A stretch of DNA of 64,000 nucleotides from Gilliamella sp. wkB308 (GCF_001690185.1 NZ_LZGN01000038.1:310001-374000), one strand, 5' to 3'. Positions 35,397 through 44,852 are shown, counted from the first letter of the stretch. Notes: generated by a model from the letters alone, not told the origin. Translations and numbers: made by a program.

Positions 35397-36796
35397 TGCA
35401 GTGGAAATTTCCTAATATACCCAAAAAAGCATTGCCTAAAAACTTTTCTGTCTTTTTATATCTATTAGTTTTTGTGGTAAGTATTGCTATTTTTGCTTTT
35501 GCTGTAGTACTTATCAATGCTGAAAACATATTACCAAATCTCGGGTTAAGTTGCTTATATTTTGTTATTGCACCACTATGTTTTGGTTTGTCGATTACTG
35601 GAATAATGTATAATATTTATCATCATAAATTACTTTACGTTCTTTTTTTTAATAAAAAAATCGAAAGTAAACACGAACAGTGGCAAAATTGGACTCGTCA
35701 ATCTATTTGGTTAGTTGATTCACAATATCTTACCGATATTGAAAATCTAGGCTTGAAAATTATGGGGTTAGAAGGTAGTCCACCTATGAACCCAGAAAAA
35801 CAAGTTCCCATTTCGACTTTGCACAATTTGAATAGTTCAGCATTTTTTTATATATTTGAAAAAATACTGCTTCCAATGAAGAAGAAAATTAATCAATTTT
35901 CAAATATAAAAGTGCAATTAAATACATTAAAAAATTCAGATTTAGCTATGACTAATCTGATTAATTTTTGTCATATAAATAATATCAGTATTCGTGATTC
36001 CAATATCAGTGCGTCAGATCAAATCCCTTCGCCAAAAATGATTAATGAATGGGTAGATGAATATGATAATCAAACAACCTTGATTATTAATTTGGTGTAT
36101 GATGTCAAAAATAGTTTACCTTTTAGTGAATATTGTTGTGCTTTATTATTTTCAAATGAAAATAAAGCGTCAAAACTTTCAAAATTAAGGGTATTTCGCC
36201 CCATTATAACCAAATTAACGGATTTAAGTGATGATATTGAATACTTAATTAAAGCTGAACAGATTGAAAAAAAACAGGTTCGACAATTATGGGCAGCGCA
36301 TCTGCCTGCTTCTGCATTGAATATTTTAAAGGGAACATTTTTAGATAATGACAGTGAGATCATTATCGAACCGAATAAGCTTTACCATTTGGATGAGAAC
36401 TTAGGTGTTTTAGATGATAGCCACGCATGGTTGACGTTATCGCTTGCTGCCGAAGCCGTAAATCAAGGTCAAAAAGGGCAAATGGTTGTAGCGCAGTGTG
36501 GTGATGAGATTCATATCATGCAGTTGTATGATAAAAATATGCAGCCTTCAAATCAAAAAATTGAATTATTTATTTTACCGGTTGTTTATCTTATAAGTAT
36601 CATTTCGTTACTGTTTACTTTGATTGCTTTAATTCCGGCAAACGAAAATATTTTGATGACCTGTTTTATCATTATTTTTGTGGCAGCCGTTGCTTTAGCT
36701 ATTATCATTCCGCTTTCTCAATATGGAGAAATAAAAACTTATGATCATGAATTCCAAGAAATTTGGTCATCTGAACTGGCAAAACTTGATCCATAA
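35396..36796 (+). CDS. Membrane protein of unknown function coupled to PAAR
   Basis: 466 residues starting at ATG 35396 (MQWKFPNIPKKALP), which overlaps the PAAR stop by one base. An upstream in-frame start would lie inside the PAAR gene. Two transmembrane helices at about 20-45 and 52-75 are followed by a large soluble loop (about 80-400) and two C-terminal helices (about 402-427 and 433-455). No motif is recognised. As a translationally coupled T6SS partner it may be a second immunity protein, a loading adaptor or an unrecognised membrane-acting effector. Confidence 0.8.
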   Translation: MQWKFPNIPKKALPKNFSVFLYLLVFVVSIAIFAFAVVLINAENILPNLGLSCLYFVIAPLCFGLSITGIMYNIYHHKLLYVLFFNKKIESKHEQWQNWTRQSIWLVDSQYLTDIENLGLKIMGLEGSPPMNPEKQVPISTLHNLNSSAFFYIFEKILLPMKKKINQFSNIKVQLNTLKNSDLAMTNLINFCHINNISIRDSNISASDQIPSPKMINEWVDEYDNQTTLIINLVYDVKNSLPFSEYCCALLFSNENKASKLSKLRVFRPIITKLTDLSDDIEYLIKAEQIEKKQVRQLWAAHLPASALNILKGTFLDNDSEIIIEPNKLYHLDENLGVLDDSHAWLTLSLAAEAVNQGQKGQMVVAQCGDEIHIMQLYDKNMQPSNQKIELFILPVVYLISIISLLFTLIALIPANENILMTCFIIIFVAAVALAIIIPLSQYGEIKTYDHEFQEIWSSELAKLDP

Positions 36797-36901
36797 ATAC
36801 CAAGTAGACGTAATAAAAAATTGATGATAGCAATGATTATTTAAAGGCATTTTGATATGTTTAGTTTAAACTGAACTTACTATCACTAGTTCTTTTATAA
36901 A

Positions 36902-37080
36902 TATAACGTTAAGTTAAAAGCATTTAAATAATCGTTATTATCCCTTCGATACTTTATTGATAAACTTAAAAAACCTATCAAGTCCAAAGGGGGGGGATAA
37001 TCATATATTTTAACAAAGTCACTGACAGTGGTTACCTTAATCGGCTCATTTTTGGTTGCGAGTTCGGCTTATGATAATTT
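36902..37080 (+). pseudogene. Decayed duplicate of the 5' region of the substrate-binding protein gene
   Basis: This stretch mirrors 37229-37405: the shared upstream words ATAATCGTTATT, TTATTGATAAACTTAAAA and AAGTCCAAAGGGG, then a broken coding start with TCACTGACAGTGG, TTAATCGGCTCATTTTTGG and AGTTCGGCTTATG. The start codon is lost, several frameshifts are present and the similarity ends after the signal-peptide region. The rest of the 535-base gap (36797-36901 and 37081-37228) shows no gene. Confidence 0.75.
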
Positions 37081-37331
37081 GAAATATTTTTTTGGCAAAG
37101 AGCAGAAATTTATCTTACTTTTCATTTACTTTTTTGAGTATCAAATCCGCCCGAGTGAGTGTAAATAGAAATGTTCTCTAAATTCAGATAATTTTTCGCT
37201 TTACTTATAAGACTATAAAACATTTTTAATATAACTTTAAGTTATAAACACCTAAATAATCGTTATTTATTCCCTTCGATTTTTTATTGATAAACTTAAA
37301 ACCCTATTAAGTCCAAAGGGGGATAATAACA

Positions 37332-38159
37332 ATGAAATTTTTTACTAAGTCACTGTCGGCAGCTGCATTAATCGGCTCGTTATTGGTTGCAAGTTCGGTT
37401 TATGCTGATCGTCTTGATGATATCGAAAAAAAAGGGGTAATTAAAATTGCGGTATTTGATAGTAATCCACCCTTTGGATTTGTTGATGAAAAAACGCATA
37501 ATATTGTCGGGTTAGATGTGGATTATGCCAATGAAATCGGTAAAGCTTTAAAGGTAAAGGTTGAACTTGTACCGACTAATCCTGCTAATCGTATACCATT
37601 ATTAACTTCACAAAAAGCCGATTTAATTGTGGCTAATTTCACCGTAACTGAAGAGCGTGCCAAAGCGGTCGATTTTAGTGTGCCTTACTTTGCTACCGGA
37701 CAAAAATTTGTGGCAAAAAAAGGGGTATTAACATCACCGGATGATTTAAAAAATCTTCGTATAGGCGCCGATAAAGGGACAGTAATGGAAATTACCCTAC
37801 GTGAAAAATATCCTACCGCTAAAGTAATATCGTATGATGATACGCCGTTTGCGTTTGCAGCATTACGTAATGGTGTGGTGCAAGCTATTACGCAAGATGA
37901 TGCTAAATTGATTGGTTTACTTGCCAATATACCGGAAGATCAACGTGCCGTTTTTGAAATTTCACCCTTTAGTATTACGCAAGAATATCAAGCGGTTGGT
38001 ATTCCTAAAGGTGAAACTCGTCTAAAAGATAAAGTGGATCAAATCTTGTTAAATCTTGAAACAGACGGTGAAGCAGTGACGATTTATAATCGTTGGTTTG
38101 GACCCGAAACGACGTCAGCAATGCCTCGTGGTGATTTCAAAATTGGTAAAGGTCAATAG
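37332..38159 (+). CDS. Amino-acid ABC transporter substrate-binding protein
   Basis: Periplasmic solute-binding protein of family 3, 275 residues. The signal peptide ends SSVYA and the mature protein starts DRLDDIEKKGVIKIAV. Typical features are DSNPPFGFVDEKTHNIVGLDVDYAN, PANRIPLLTSQKADLI, VTEERAKAVDFSVPYF and IGADKGTVME. Its exact ligand cannot be read; glutamate, aspartate or cystine-like amino acids are possible. AAGGGGGATAAT precedes the ATG. It is the first gene of a three-gene operon with two permeases. Confidence 0.9.
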   Translation: MKFFTKSLSAAALIGSLLVASSVYADRLDDIEKKGVIKIAVFDSNPPFGFVDEKTHNIVGLDVDYANEIGKALKVKVELVPTNPANRIPLLTSQKADLIVANFTVTEERAKAVDFSVPYFATGQKFVAKKGVLTSPDDLKNLRIGADKGTVMEITLREKYPTAKVISYDDTPFAFAALRNGVVQAITQDDAKLIGLLANIPEDQRAVFEISPFSITQEYQAVGIPKGETRLKDKVDQILLNLETDGEAVTIYNRWFGPETTSAMPRGDFKIGKGQ

Positions 38160-38163
38160 ATAG

Positions 38164-38892
38164 ATGGTTGAGCAATTACTTGAACCACGATATTTGTGGT
38201 GGTTGTGGGACGGTTTTTTAGTGACGCTTGCGATTTCGTTATTCACCATAATATTGTCAACCGTGCTGGGTTTTTTGTTAGTCATTGCTCAACAAAGTCA
38301 TATCAAAATCATCAAAGGAGCAGTAACAGCCTACAATGCTATTTTTCGTTATTCGCCTTTACTGCCCCAACTGTTTTTTTGGTATTTTGGTGTCGGTAAT
38401 TTATTACCTATTGAATTTAAAGTGTGGTTATTTGATGAACCCCAAATTCAACTCTTTTTTTTAACGTTAAAAATGCCTTCTTTTGAGTTTATTATTGGTT
38501 TAATAGCTTTAACTTTTTATTCCAGTGCTTTTATTGCTGAAGAGTTTCGGGCTGGTATTTTAGGCGTAGCAAAGGGTCAACAACAAGCGTCTTTAGCGTT
38601 GGGGTTAACGTGGTGGCAAAGTATGCGGTTTATCATTTTACCACAAAGTATTCGCATCGCTTTTCCGCCATTAATTGGGCAATATATGAATGTTATCAAA
38701 AATTCATCATTAACCATGGCTATCGGTGTGCTTGAACTTTCTTATGTTTCTCGGCAAGTCGAAACAGAGACGTTAAAGACGTTTCAAGATTTTGCTATTG
38801 CAACTTTGTTATATATTTTTGCCATTGTGATAGTAGGAACGCTTGGCAATATTTATCAAGTAAGATTTATCAAGCAAGTCGATTGCAAATAA
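38164..38892 (+). CDS. Amino-acid ABC transporter permease 1
   Basis: 242-residue inner-membrane permease of the HisM/GltJ family with about five transmembrane helices. The EAA loop that contacts the ATPase is AEEFRAGILGVAKGQQQASLALGL followed by MRFIILPQSIRIAFPPL. It starts four bases after the binding-protein stop. Confidence 0.9.
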   Translation: MVEQLLEPRYLWWLWDGFLVTLAISLFTIILSTVLGFLLVIAQQSHIKIIKGAVTAYNAIFRYSPLLPQLFFWYFGVGNLLPIEFKVWLFDEPQIQLFFLTLKMPSFEFIIGLIALTFYSSAFIAEEFRAGILGVAKGQQQASLALGLTWWQSMRFIILPQSIRIAFPPLIGQYMNVIKNSSLTMAIGVLELSYVSRQVETETLKTFQDFAIATLLYIFAIVIVGTLGNIYQVRFIKQVDCK

Positions 38893-38909
38893 GTAAAGGT
38901 TAGTCAGTT

Positions 38910-39602
38910 ATGGATTTTATGGGATTTGCTGTTATTTGGAATAATTTGGGTTATCTGATGTGGGGTAACTTTCCTGGTGGCATGTTTTTGACGTTGTTAA
39001 TGAGCATTGTTGCGATTGTTTTTTCAACTCTGTTAGGCATTTTAGCCGGTATCGGTTTGACCGTGCTAAAAGGGGGAATGCGTCAGTTACTCATCACGCT
39101 TCTTGCTTTTTTGCGAGCAATCCCAGTCATCATGTTAATTTTTTGGACTTATTTTCTATTGCCTGTGATTTTTAATATCGATGTACCGGCTATTGCGACC
39201 GTGATCTTTGCTTTATCATTAATTGGGGCTGCTTATATTGGTCACTCTGTTCATGCCGGTATGATTGCAGTTGGTAAAGATCAGTGGCAAGCTGCTTATT
39301 CATTGGGATTGAATAAAGCGCAAGTGATTATCGCTATCATTTTACCGCAAGCATTAAAAATGATGTTGCCGTCGTTTGTTAACCAATGGGTTTCACTGAT
39401 TAAAGATACTTCTTTGGCCTATATTGTCGGTGTTGCCGAATTTACCTTTGTTGCAACACAAATTAATAATCTTAGTATGGTTTATCCGACTGAGATTTTT
39501 TTATTTGTCATTGTGGTTTATTTTTTCATTTGTTGGTTGCTTGATATTACAGTTTCATTTTTGGCTAAATGTTGGTTGCATTATGGCTTCGACCATAAAT
39601 AA
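38910..39602 (+). CDS. Amino-acid ABC transporter permease 2
   Basis: 230-residue partner permease of the GltK/HisQ type. The EAA loop is HAGMIAVGKDQWQAAYSLGL followed by IILPQALKMMLP. The next gene is unrelated, so the operon ends without an ATP-binding subunit; a GltL/HisP-like ATPase must be supplied from elsewhere for transport to work. Confidence 0.9.
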   Translation: MDFMGFAVIWNNLGYLMWGNFPGGMFLTLLMSIVAIVFSTLLGILAGIGLTVLKGGMRQLLITLLAFLRAIPVIMLIFWTYFLLPVIFNIDVPAIATVIFALSLIGAAYIGHSVHAGMIAVGKDQWQAAYSLGLNKAQVIIAIILPQALKMMLPSFVNQWVSLIKDTSLAYIVGVAEFTFVATQINNLSMVYPTEIFLFVIVVYFFICWLLDITVSFLAKCWLHYGFDHK

Positions 39603-39679
39603 ATATGTCTAATTTTTCAGTATTAAAATTAAACCCGTATAACGATAAGTCACTCATGTAAAATAGATTAAAAAGGGTT

Positions 39680-39696
39680 GTTAAGGTTTTTTTAAG
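39680..39696 (+). promoter_or_regulatory. PmrA-box-like site upstream of the PAP2 phosphatase gene
   Basis: GTTAAG-GTTTT-TTTAAG matches the PmrA binding pattern (YTTAAK-N5-YTTAAK) apart from one flanking base, and a third half-like TTAAT follows at once. A weak -10 (TATGAA near 39718) lies downstream. The pmrA gene itself is the next gene but one, so regulation of the phosphatase by PmrA is plausible. Confidence 0.55.
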
Positions 39697-39746
39697 GTTA
39701 ATACGTTACATTTTTGATATGAATAATTCAGTCTGTTCAACTTTTC

Positions 39747-40274
39747 ATGTGGTATGATATTAATACTAAACTCTTTTTATTGATTAATGCTTCTGATCAA
39801 GCATCAAAATCCTTTATCTACTTTGCAATCTTTTGTGCTAATTATTTAATGTTTTTTCCAATTATCATGTTAGCTGGCTATTGGTTTTTAAAACCCGATT
39901 ATCGACAATCGATTGTTAAAATTATAGTGAGTTTAGTGTTAGCGCTATTAATTTCTTTTGTGATACGTCATCTATTTTATTCGCCTCGCCCTTTTGCGCT
40001 AGATGTTGGAACCCATTATCTGTATCACGAAACCAATAGTTCGTTACCAAGCCAACATGCTGTTTTTGTATGGACACTGTTTTTTTCAATTTTTTTTAAT
40101 GCAAAGCAACAAGTTAAAAAATTATATTATTGCTGTTTTGTGGTTGCATTATTGGTTTGTTGGAGCCGGGTTTATTTAGGTATTCATTGGCCTTTAGATA
40201 TTATAATCAGTTTTATTATCAGTCTTTTATCGGCTTATTTTGTGTCTAAATTTTGGGTTGCTTTTCTTAAATGA
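39747..40274 (+). CDS. PAP2-family undecaprenyl-diphosphatase (YbjG-like)
   Basis: A 175-residue integral membrane phosphatase with about six helices. The three PAP2 motifs are present: RHLFYSPRPF, SLPSQHA, and SRVYLGIHWPLD with the catalytic His and Asp. The family recycles undecaprenyl pyrophosphate and can also act in lipid A phosphate transfer. It lies directly upstream of pmrA-pmrB with a PmrA-like box. The start codon lacks a strong ribosome site, so an alternative start cannot be excluded. Confidence 0.88.
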   Translation: MWYDINTKLFLLINASDQASKSFIYFAIFCANYLMFFPIIMLAGYWFLKPDYRQSIVKIIVSLVLALLISFVIRHLFYSPRPFALDVGTHYLYHETNSSLPSQHAVFVWTLFFSIFFNAKQQVKKLYYCCFVVALLVCWSRVYLGIHWPLDIIISFIISLLSAYFVSKFWVAFLK

Positions 40275-40407
40275 TCGAGTGTATTTATCGATAACTCAAT
40301 AAGGTTAAGTAAGTTAATCCAGTAATTAAATTTTTTAATAACACTATTATTACGTTAATTAAGGAACATTTATTATGAATGTCCAATCGACAATAGGATA
40401 ACACCTA

Positions 40408-41070
40408 ATGAAAATACTTATTGTTGAAGATGATAGCCTTCTTCAAAAAGGGCTTTATGATGGCATTACCGCTAATGGTTATGTGTGTGAAGTGGCATCT
40501 AATGGTAAACAAGCTGAGCAGTTTATTCAATTTGGTCAATTTAGTCTGATAATATTGGATCTGGGTTTACCTGATTGTGACGGCTTAGATTTGCTAACGC
40601 GTTGGCGTAAAAAACAGATTGATACCCCGGTGCTTATTTTAACCGCTCGAGATACCATTGAAGATCGAGTTGAAGGATTAGATCATGGTGCCGATGATTA
40701 TCTTATTAAACCTTTTGCTTTAACTGAACTTTTAGCCCGTGTTAGAGCCTTAATTCGACGTAATCAGGGCACAGCTGATAATGTTATTTGCTTTGGTTCA
40801 ATTACTATTGATATTAAGCAACAAATTGTCACTCAATATCAGCGTGAAGTAATATTAACGCCTAAAGAGTTTGTTGTACTTTCTCGACTGATGTTAAAAG
40901 CTGGTGAAAAAGTACACCGTGATTTATTACAAAATGATTTATATGATTGGCAAAGTGATCCAAGTTCCAATGTACTTGAGGTTTATATTCATGGGTTACG
41001 AACTAAATTAGGTAAAAGTTTGATCAAAACTGTGCGGGGCTATGGTTATCAACTCAATAGCGACCATTAA
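40408..41070 (+). CDS. pmrA: Response regulator PmrA/BasR
   Basis: 220-residue OmpR-type regulator. The receiver domain has the acidic pocket EDD (7-9), phosphoacceptor D51 in LDLGLPD and K in LIKPFAL. The winged-helix C-domain contains LTPKEFVVLSRLMLKAGEKV, the close counterpart of E. coli BasR LTPKEYALLSRLMLKAG, and DPSSNVLEVYIHGLRTKLGK. These favour PmrA over QseB. It governs responses to iron, low pH and cationic peptides. It is followed by its kinase after 19 bases. Confidence 0.9.
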   Translation: MKILIVEDDSLLQKGLYDGITANGYVCEVASNGKQAEQFIQFGQFSLIILDLGLPDCDGLDLLTRWRKKQIDTPVLILTARDTIEDRVEGLDHGADDYLIKPFALTELLARVRALIRRNQGTADNVICFGSITIDIKQQIVTQYQREVILTPKEFVVLSRLMLKAGEKVHRDLLQNDLYDWQSDPSSNVLEVYIHGLRTKLGKSLIKTVRGYGYQLNSDH

Positions 41071-41089
41071 ATTATTATTTTTTTATTAA

Positions 41090-42202
41090 ATGAAAAACAT
41101 GATGATCTTTAAATCCTTAAATAATATTCGTCAAAGTATTCGTTGGAATCTTTTTTTCACTTTGGGGGCGATTATGCTCATTTGCCAGATCATTACGGTG
41201 TTATGGTTATGGCATGAAAGTAAAGAACAGATAGATGTATTGGTAAATTTGACCCTAAGTCAAAACAAGATTGATGAAGTGGTCGAACATGAAGAATTAG
41301 AAGCTATTTTTGCCTTATTTTGTTCTGCTTTTTCAATGATGTTAGTCACTTTATTCCTTGCATATAAAGCCATTAAATGGATTACAAAACCATTAGAAGT
41401 GTTAGAAAAAGATTTAAATGAACGAACCGAAGATAATCTTAGTCCTATTGATCCGATTAGTAATAAGCGAGAGATTAAATCCATTACCACTGTTTTAAAT
41501 AAGTTGTTTGTCCGATTAAGCAGTACGCTTGCTCAAGAGCGTCTTTTTACGGCTGATGTTGCGCATGAAATGCGAACACCATTAGCCGGTATCCGTTTGC
41601 ATTTAGAGTTATTAGAATCAACACATCATATCGATTGTCATGAATTAATTGATCGTATCGATCGCTTAGTTAATACCGTCGAACAGTTATTAATGCTTGC
41701 CAGAGCTAGTCAAAAATTTACCGTTGGTCACTATCAAAAAATTAATTTTCATGATGATATTATGTTGCCGCTTTTTGAAGAGTTATCAGAGCAAGCATTA
41801 CATAAGCAACAAGCGATTCAATGGAATATACCCGATAAAAAACTGATGTTTGAAGGAGATACCACTTTAATTAGATTGTTGATTCGAAATTTGGTTGAAA
41901 ATAGTTGTCGTTATAGTCCGCCCAATACTAAAATTGTCGTTAATTGTTTTAAAGATGCAAAAGGCATTATTATTAATGTCGTCGATGAAGGTAGCGGAAT
42001 TGACGAGTCTAAAAGCGAAAAATTAACTCAAGCCTTTTTCCGTATGGATCGAAAACATGATGGAATAGGGCTTGGATTAAGTATAGTAAATCGTATTTCA
42101 AAGTTACATCATGGGTCGTTTACTTTAGAAAATCGTCATGATCATCATCAAGGTACCGTTGCTCAGCTACGGCTTACTGATTTACCTCATCAATTAACTT
42201 AG
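41090..42202 (+). CDS. pmrB: Sensor histidine kinase PmrB/BasS
   Basis: 370-residue membrane sensor. Two transmembrane helices (about 20-42 and 75-95) bound a short periplasmic loop that includes an acidic EHEELE stretch, similar in place to the iron-binding ExxE region of PmrB. A HAMP segment, the H-box with H159 in ADVAHEMRTPLAGIRLHLELLE, N-box NLVENSCRYSP and G-boxes DEGSGI and GIGLGLSI follow. FTADVAHE-RTPLAG-RLHLELL matches BasS closely. Its 3' end overlaps yrbL by 29 bases (convergent). Confidence 0.9.
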   Translation: MKNMMIFKSLNNIRQSIRWNLFFTLGAIMLICQIITVLWLWHESKEQIDVLVNLTLSQNKIDEVVEHEELEAIFALFCSAFSMMLVTLFLAYKAIKWITKPLEVLEKDLNERTEDNLSPIDPISNKREIKSITTVLNKLFVRLSSTLAQERLFTADVAHEMRTPLAGIRLHLELLESTHHIDCHELIDRIDRLVNTVEQLLMLARASQKFTVGHYQKINFHDDIMLPLFEELSEQALHKQQAIQWNIPDKKLMFEGDTTLIRLLIRNLVENSCRYSPPNTKIVVNCFKDAKGIIINVVDEGSGIDESKSEKLTQAFFRMDRKHDGIGLGLSIVNRISKLHHGSFTLENRHDHHQGTVAQLRLTDLPHQLT

Positions 42203-42794
42203 CCACCAGTGGATTATGCCAATTATCTTTGATGACTGATTTTAAAAAACGTTGCCATGTGCGCTCAATCTTCGATTTAGCAAAATAGGGGACATAGTTG
42301 GCAATCGGAATAAAGGTAGAATTACCAATATTATCGATAATGACCAGCCGATTTTTTTGTTCTGAAAGATGTTGAAATAATATATTTTTGCTTTTAATCG
42401 TCATCGTAATAATACGATTGTTTAGCAAGTTTGACTTTAGTGCTTTTAACAAAACAATTAATTCATCATAGTATTGTTGCGTTAATTGTTGGTCAGCAAG
42501 ATATGTTTCGAGTGGTGTAGCAGTTTTTCCATCATAATTACGAATCAATTCGAAAAGATGTCCTTCACCAAAATTTGTTTGCACAGGGCCATAATATTTG
42601 GCTAACGCATCCCACGAGATATTGCGTTTAATAAGATGCTTATAATAGGCAATTTCGCGGTTAGTTTCTTGTTCCGCTCCGTCATTATAATTGACTTTAA
42701 TACATTGAGAAGGATTGCTTGGATGATGATAACATTTACGATGTAATCCTTTGCTAATGTAATCTTTGTCGGTAAGTTGGATTATATGGCTCAT
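42174..42794 (-). CDS. yrbL: YrbL family protein
   Basis: A 206-residue protein of the PhoP-regulated YrbL family; the biochemical role is unknown and a kinase-like fold has been suggested. Conserved blocks are GLHRKCYHHPSNPSQCIKVNY, NREIAYYKHL, NRIITMTIKSKNILF and IDNIGNSTFIPIA, each with a counterpart in E. coli YrbL. In enterics yrbL responds to PhoP/PmrA signals, consistent with its placement beside pmrAB. Confidence 0.9.
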   Translation of the reverse strand: MSHIIQLTDKDYISKGLHRKCYHHPSNPSQCIKVNYNDGAEQETNREIAYYKHLIKRNISWDALAKYYGPVQTNFGEGHLFELIRNYDGKTATPLETYLADQQLTQQYYDELIVLLKALKSNLLNNRIITMTIKSKNILFQHLSEQKNRLVIIDNIGNSTFIPIANYVPYFAKSKIERTWQRFLKSVIKDNWHNPLVAKLIDEVNQ

Positions 42795-42877
42795 CTGGAA
42801 TAATATGCTTAGATTAATTGAGTTTTAGAGTTTAACAGCAAGCGTTTTTTCTTGCTATAATTTTTTATGACAAATCC

Positions 42878-43068
42878 TAGCACTTTTACTATATTTCTGT
42901 ATAATATTGCAACCCACGTTACAACAGTGTTTTCCCAACGCTGTTTTCGGTTGTCAAGGTTAATATAACAACTCGAAGGGGTTAGTTACTTGATCATTGC
43001 AATCAAAAAGTGTAAATAAATCGTTTGATTTATTAACGTGAGATTAATTAAAAATTGGATAAATACGA
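42878..43068 (+). promoter_or_regulatory. Promoter and structured leader of rplM-rpsI
   Basis: A TATAAT -10 lies at 42900-42905, without a clear -35. The leader then contains AACAGTGTT (42923-42931) paired with AACGCTGTT (42937-42945), enclosed by ACAA/TTGT. In E. coli L13 represses its own mRNA through the leader; a similar role here is inference. Confidence 0.45.
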
Positions 43069-43497
43069 ATGAGTACTTTTTCAGCTAAACCAGAAACAGT
43101 TAAACGCGACTGGTATGTTGTTGATGCAGCAGGTAAAACGTTAGGTCGTTTAGCTACTGAGATCGCAAGCCGTTTGCGTGGTAAACATAAAGCAGAATAT
43201 ACACCACATGTAGATACAGGTGATTATATTATCGTTATCAATGCAGAAAAAGTTGCTGTAACAGGCAAAAAACGCACTGATAAGATCTATTATCGTCATA
43301 CTGGTTACATCGGTGGACTTAAAGAAGCGACTTTTAAAGAAATGATTGAACGTCATCCTGAACAAGTCATCGAGATTGCTGTAAAAGGCATGTTACCGAA
43401 AGGTCCTCTTGGTCGTGCAATGTACCGTAAACTTAAAGTTTATGCTGGTAGCGAGCACAATCATGCGGCACAACAACCGCAAGTATTAGATATTTAA
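43069..43497 (+). CDS. rplM: 50S ribosomal protein L13
   Basis: 142 residues as in E. coli. It begins [19 protein letters not shown] and has [20 protein letters not shown], the [10 protein letters not shown] motif and [12 protein letters not shown]. It is the first gene of the conserved rplM-rpsI operon, with 11 bases to rpsI. Confidence 0.98.
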   Translation: MSTFSAKPETVKRDWYVVDAAGKTLGRLATEIASRLRGKHKAEYTPHVDTGDYIIVINAEKVAVTGKKRTDKIYYRHTGYIGGLKEATFKEMIERHPEQVIEIAVKGMLPKGPLGRAMYRKLKVYAGSEHNHAAQQPQVLDI

Positions 43498-43505
43498 GGG
43501 GATAG

Positions 43506-43901
<396 letters not shown>

Positions 43902-43925
43902 TTGCAGACGTTACAAAATTATTTC

Positions 43926-43953
43926 AAAAACCCAGCATTATCTGGGTTTTTTT
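43926..43953 (+). terminator. Rho-independent terminator after rpsI
   Basis: AAAAACCCAG, loop CATTAT, CTGGGTTTTTTT. Confidence 0.92.
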
Positions 43954-44142
43954 ATGACTAAATTTTGGTCACATTTCAAATTACCAAAGTCTTTTTGTTC
44001 ATTTCATCTGATGATTTGTTGTGAGCCTAATTGTTATTGATAAATTGTATTGGTTTTAATTGACTTAAACATTGTAAATTGTCAAAGTTTTTCACAATAA
44101 AAACGATTATTTGAAGAAAGATGATAAGAAAATTAATTTTTT

Positions 44143-44173
44143 TTAACAATTTTGTTATCCAATTTGTTAGAAT
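44143..44173 (+). promoter_or_regulatory. Probable sspA promoter
   Basis: TTAACA (44143-44148) and TAGAAT (44168-44173) are separated by 19 bases, longer than ideal. sspA follows the rpsI terminator, so its own promoter is expected in this gap. The rest of 43954-44142 shows no gene. Confidence 0.35.
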
Positions 44174-44219
44174 AGAAGCTCTCTAAACCTATTTTAAATT
44201 TTGCATATTTGGAGTGAAC

Positions 44220-44852
44220 ATGGTTGTTGCTGTTAATAAACGTTCTGTAATGACATTATTTTGTGATACAACAGATATCTATGGTCATCAGATCCGATTT
44301 GTGTTGGCAGAAAAAGGTGTGACTGCTGAAATTGAGTTTGTAACTGCGGATAATTTACCTCAGGAGTTGCTGGATCTTAATCCTTATGGTTCAATTCCAA
44401 CGTTGATAGATCGCGATTTGACATTATATGAGCCTCATATAGCGTTGGAATATCTCGATGAACGTTTTCCTCATCCACCATTAATGCCTGTTTATCCGAT
44501 TGTGCGTGCTAATTCTCGATTAACAATGTATCGTATTAAAAGAGAATGGTACAGTGCCTATGAAACCATTATCGCTGATCCAAATAGTGATGCTGCTAAA
44601 GTCGCACGTAAAAATCTTCTTGATGATTTAGTCTCAATTTCTGTCATGTTTAAAGAAAAAGACTTTTTTATGAGTGATGATTTTACGTTATGCGATTGTT
44701 ATTTCGCTCCGCTATTATGGCGATTACCTCAACTTGGTATTGAATTACCTAAAGTTGCTGAAAAAAATTATTTAGCCTACATGGCTAGAATTTTTGAACG
44801 TCCAGCTTTTATCAGTTCATTAACTGAAGATGAGAGAAAAATTAGAGTATAA
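44220..44852 (+). CDS. sspA: Stringent starvation protein A SspA
   Basis: RNA-polymerase-associated protein with a glutathione-S-transferase fold, 210 residues. It matches E. coli SspA: VNKRSVMTLFCDTTDIYGHQIR, LDLNPYGSIPTL, EYLDERFPHPPLMPVYP (the conserved surface patch) and DCYFAPLLWRLPQLGIE. I start at ATG 44220 with GGAG five bases upstream; a GTG at 44214 overlaps that site. It is followed by sspB. Confidence 0.95.
   Translation: MVVAVNKRSVMTLFCDTTDIYGHQIRFVLAEKGVTAEIEFVTADNLPQELLDLNPYGSIPTLIDRDLTLYEPHIALEYLDERFPHPPLMPVYPIVRANSRLTMYRIKREWYSAYETIIADPNSDAAKVARKNLLDDLVSISVMFKEKDFFMSDDFTLCDCYFAPLLWRLPQLGIELPKVAEKNYLAYMARIFERPAFISSLTEDERKIRV

Noticed and set aside
36985-37080. A second functional transporter gene in the gap before the binding-protein gene
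   Set aside because: The start codon is absent and frameshifts occur within the signal-peptide region; only the 5' fragment is recognisable.
40300-40345. PmrA-box autoregulatory site before pmrA
   Set aside because: TTAA words are present, but their spacing does not fit the 11-base period of the PmrA box, so the match is within chance for this AT content.
40408-42202. QseB-QseC identity for the two-component pair
   Set aside because: The regulator C-domain (LTPKEFVVLSRLMLKAG, NDLYDW) and the kinase H-box region follow BasR/BasS more closely.
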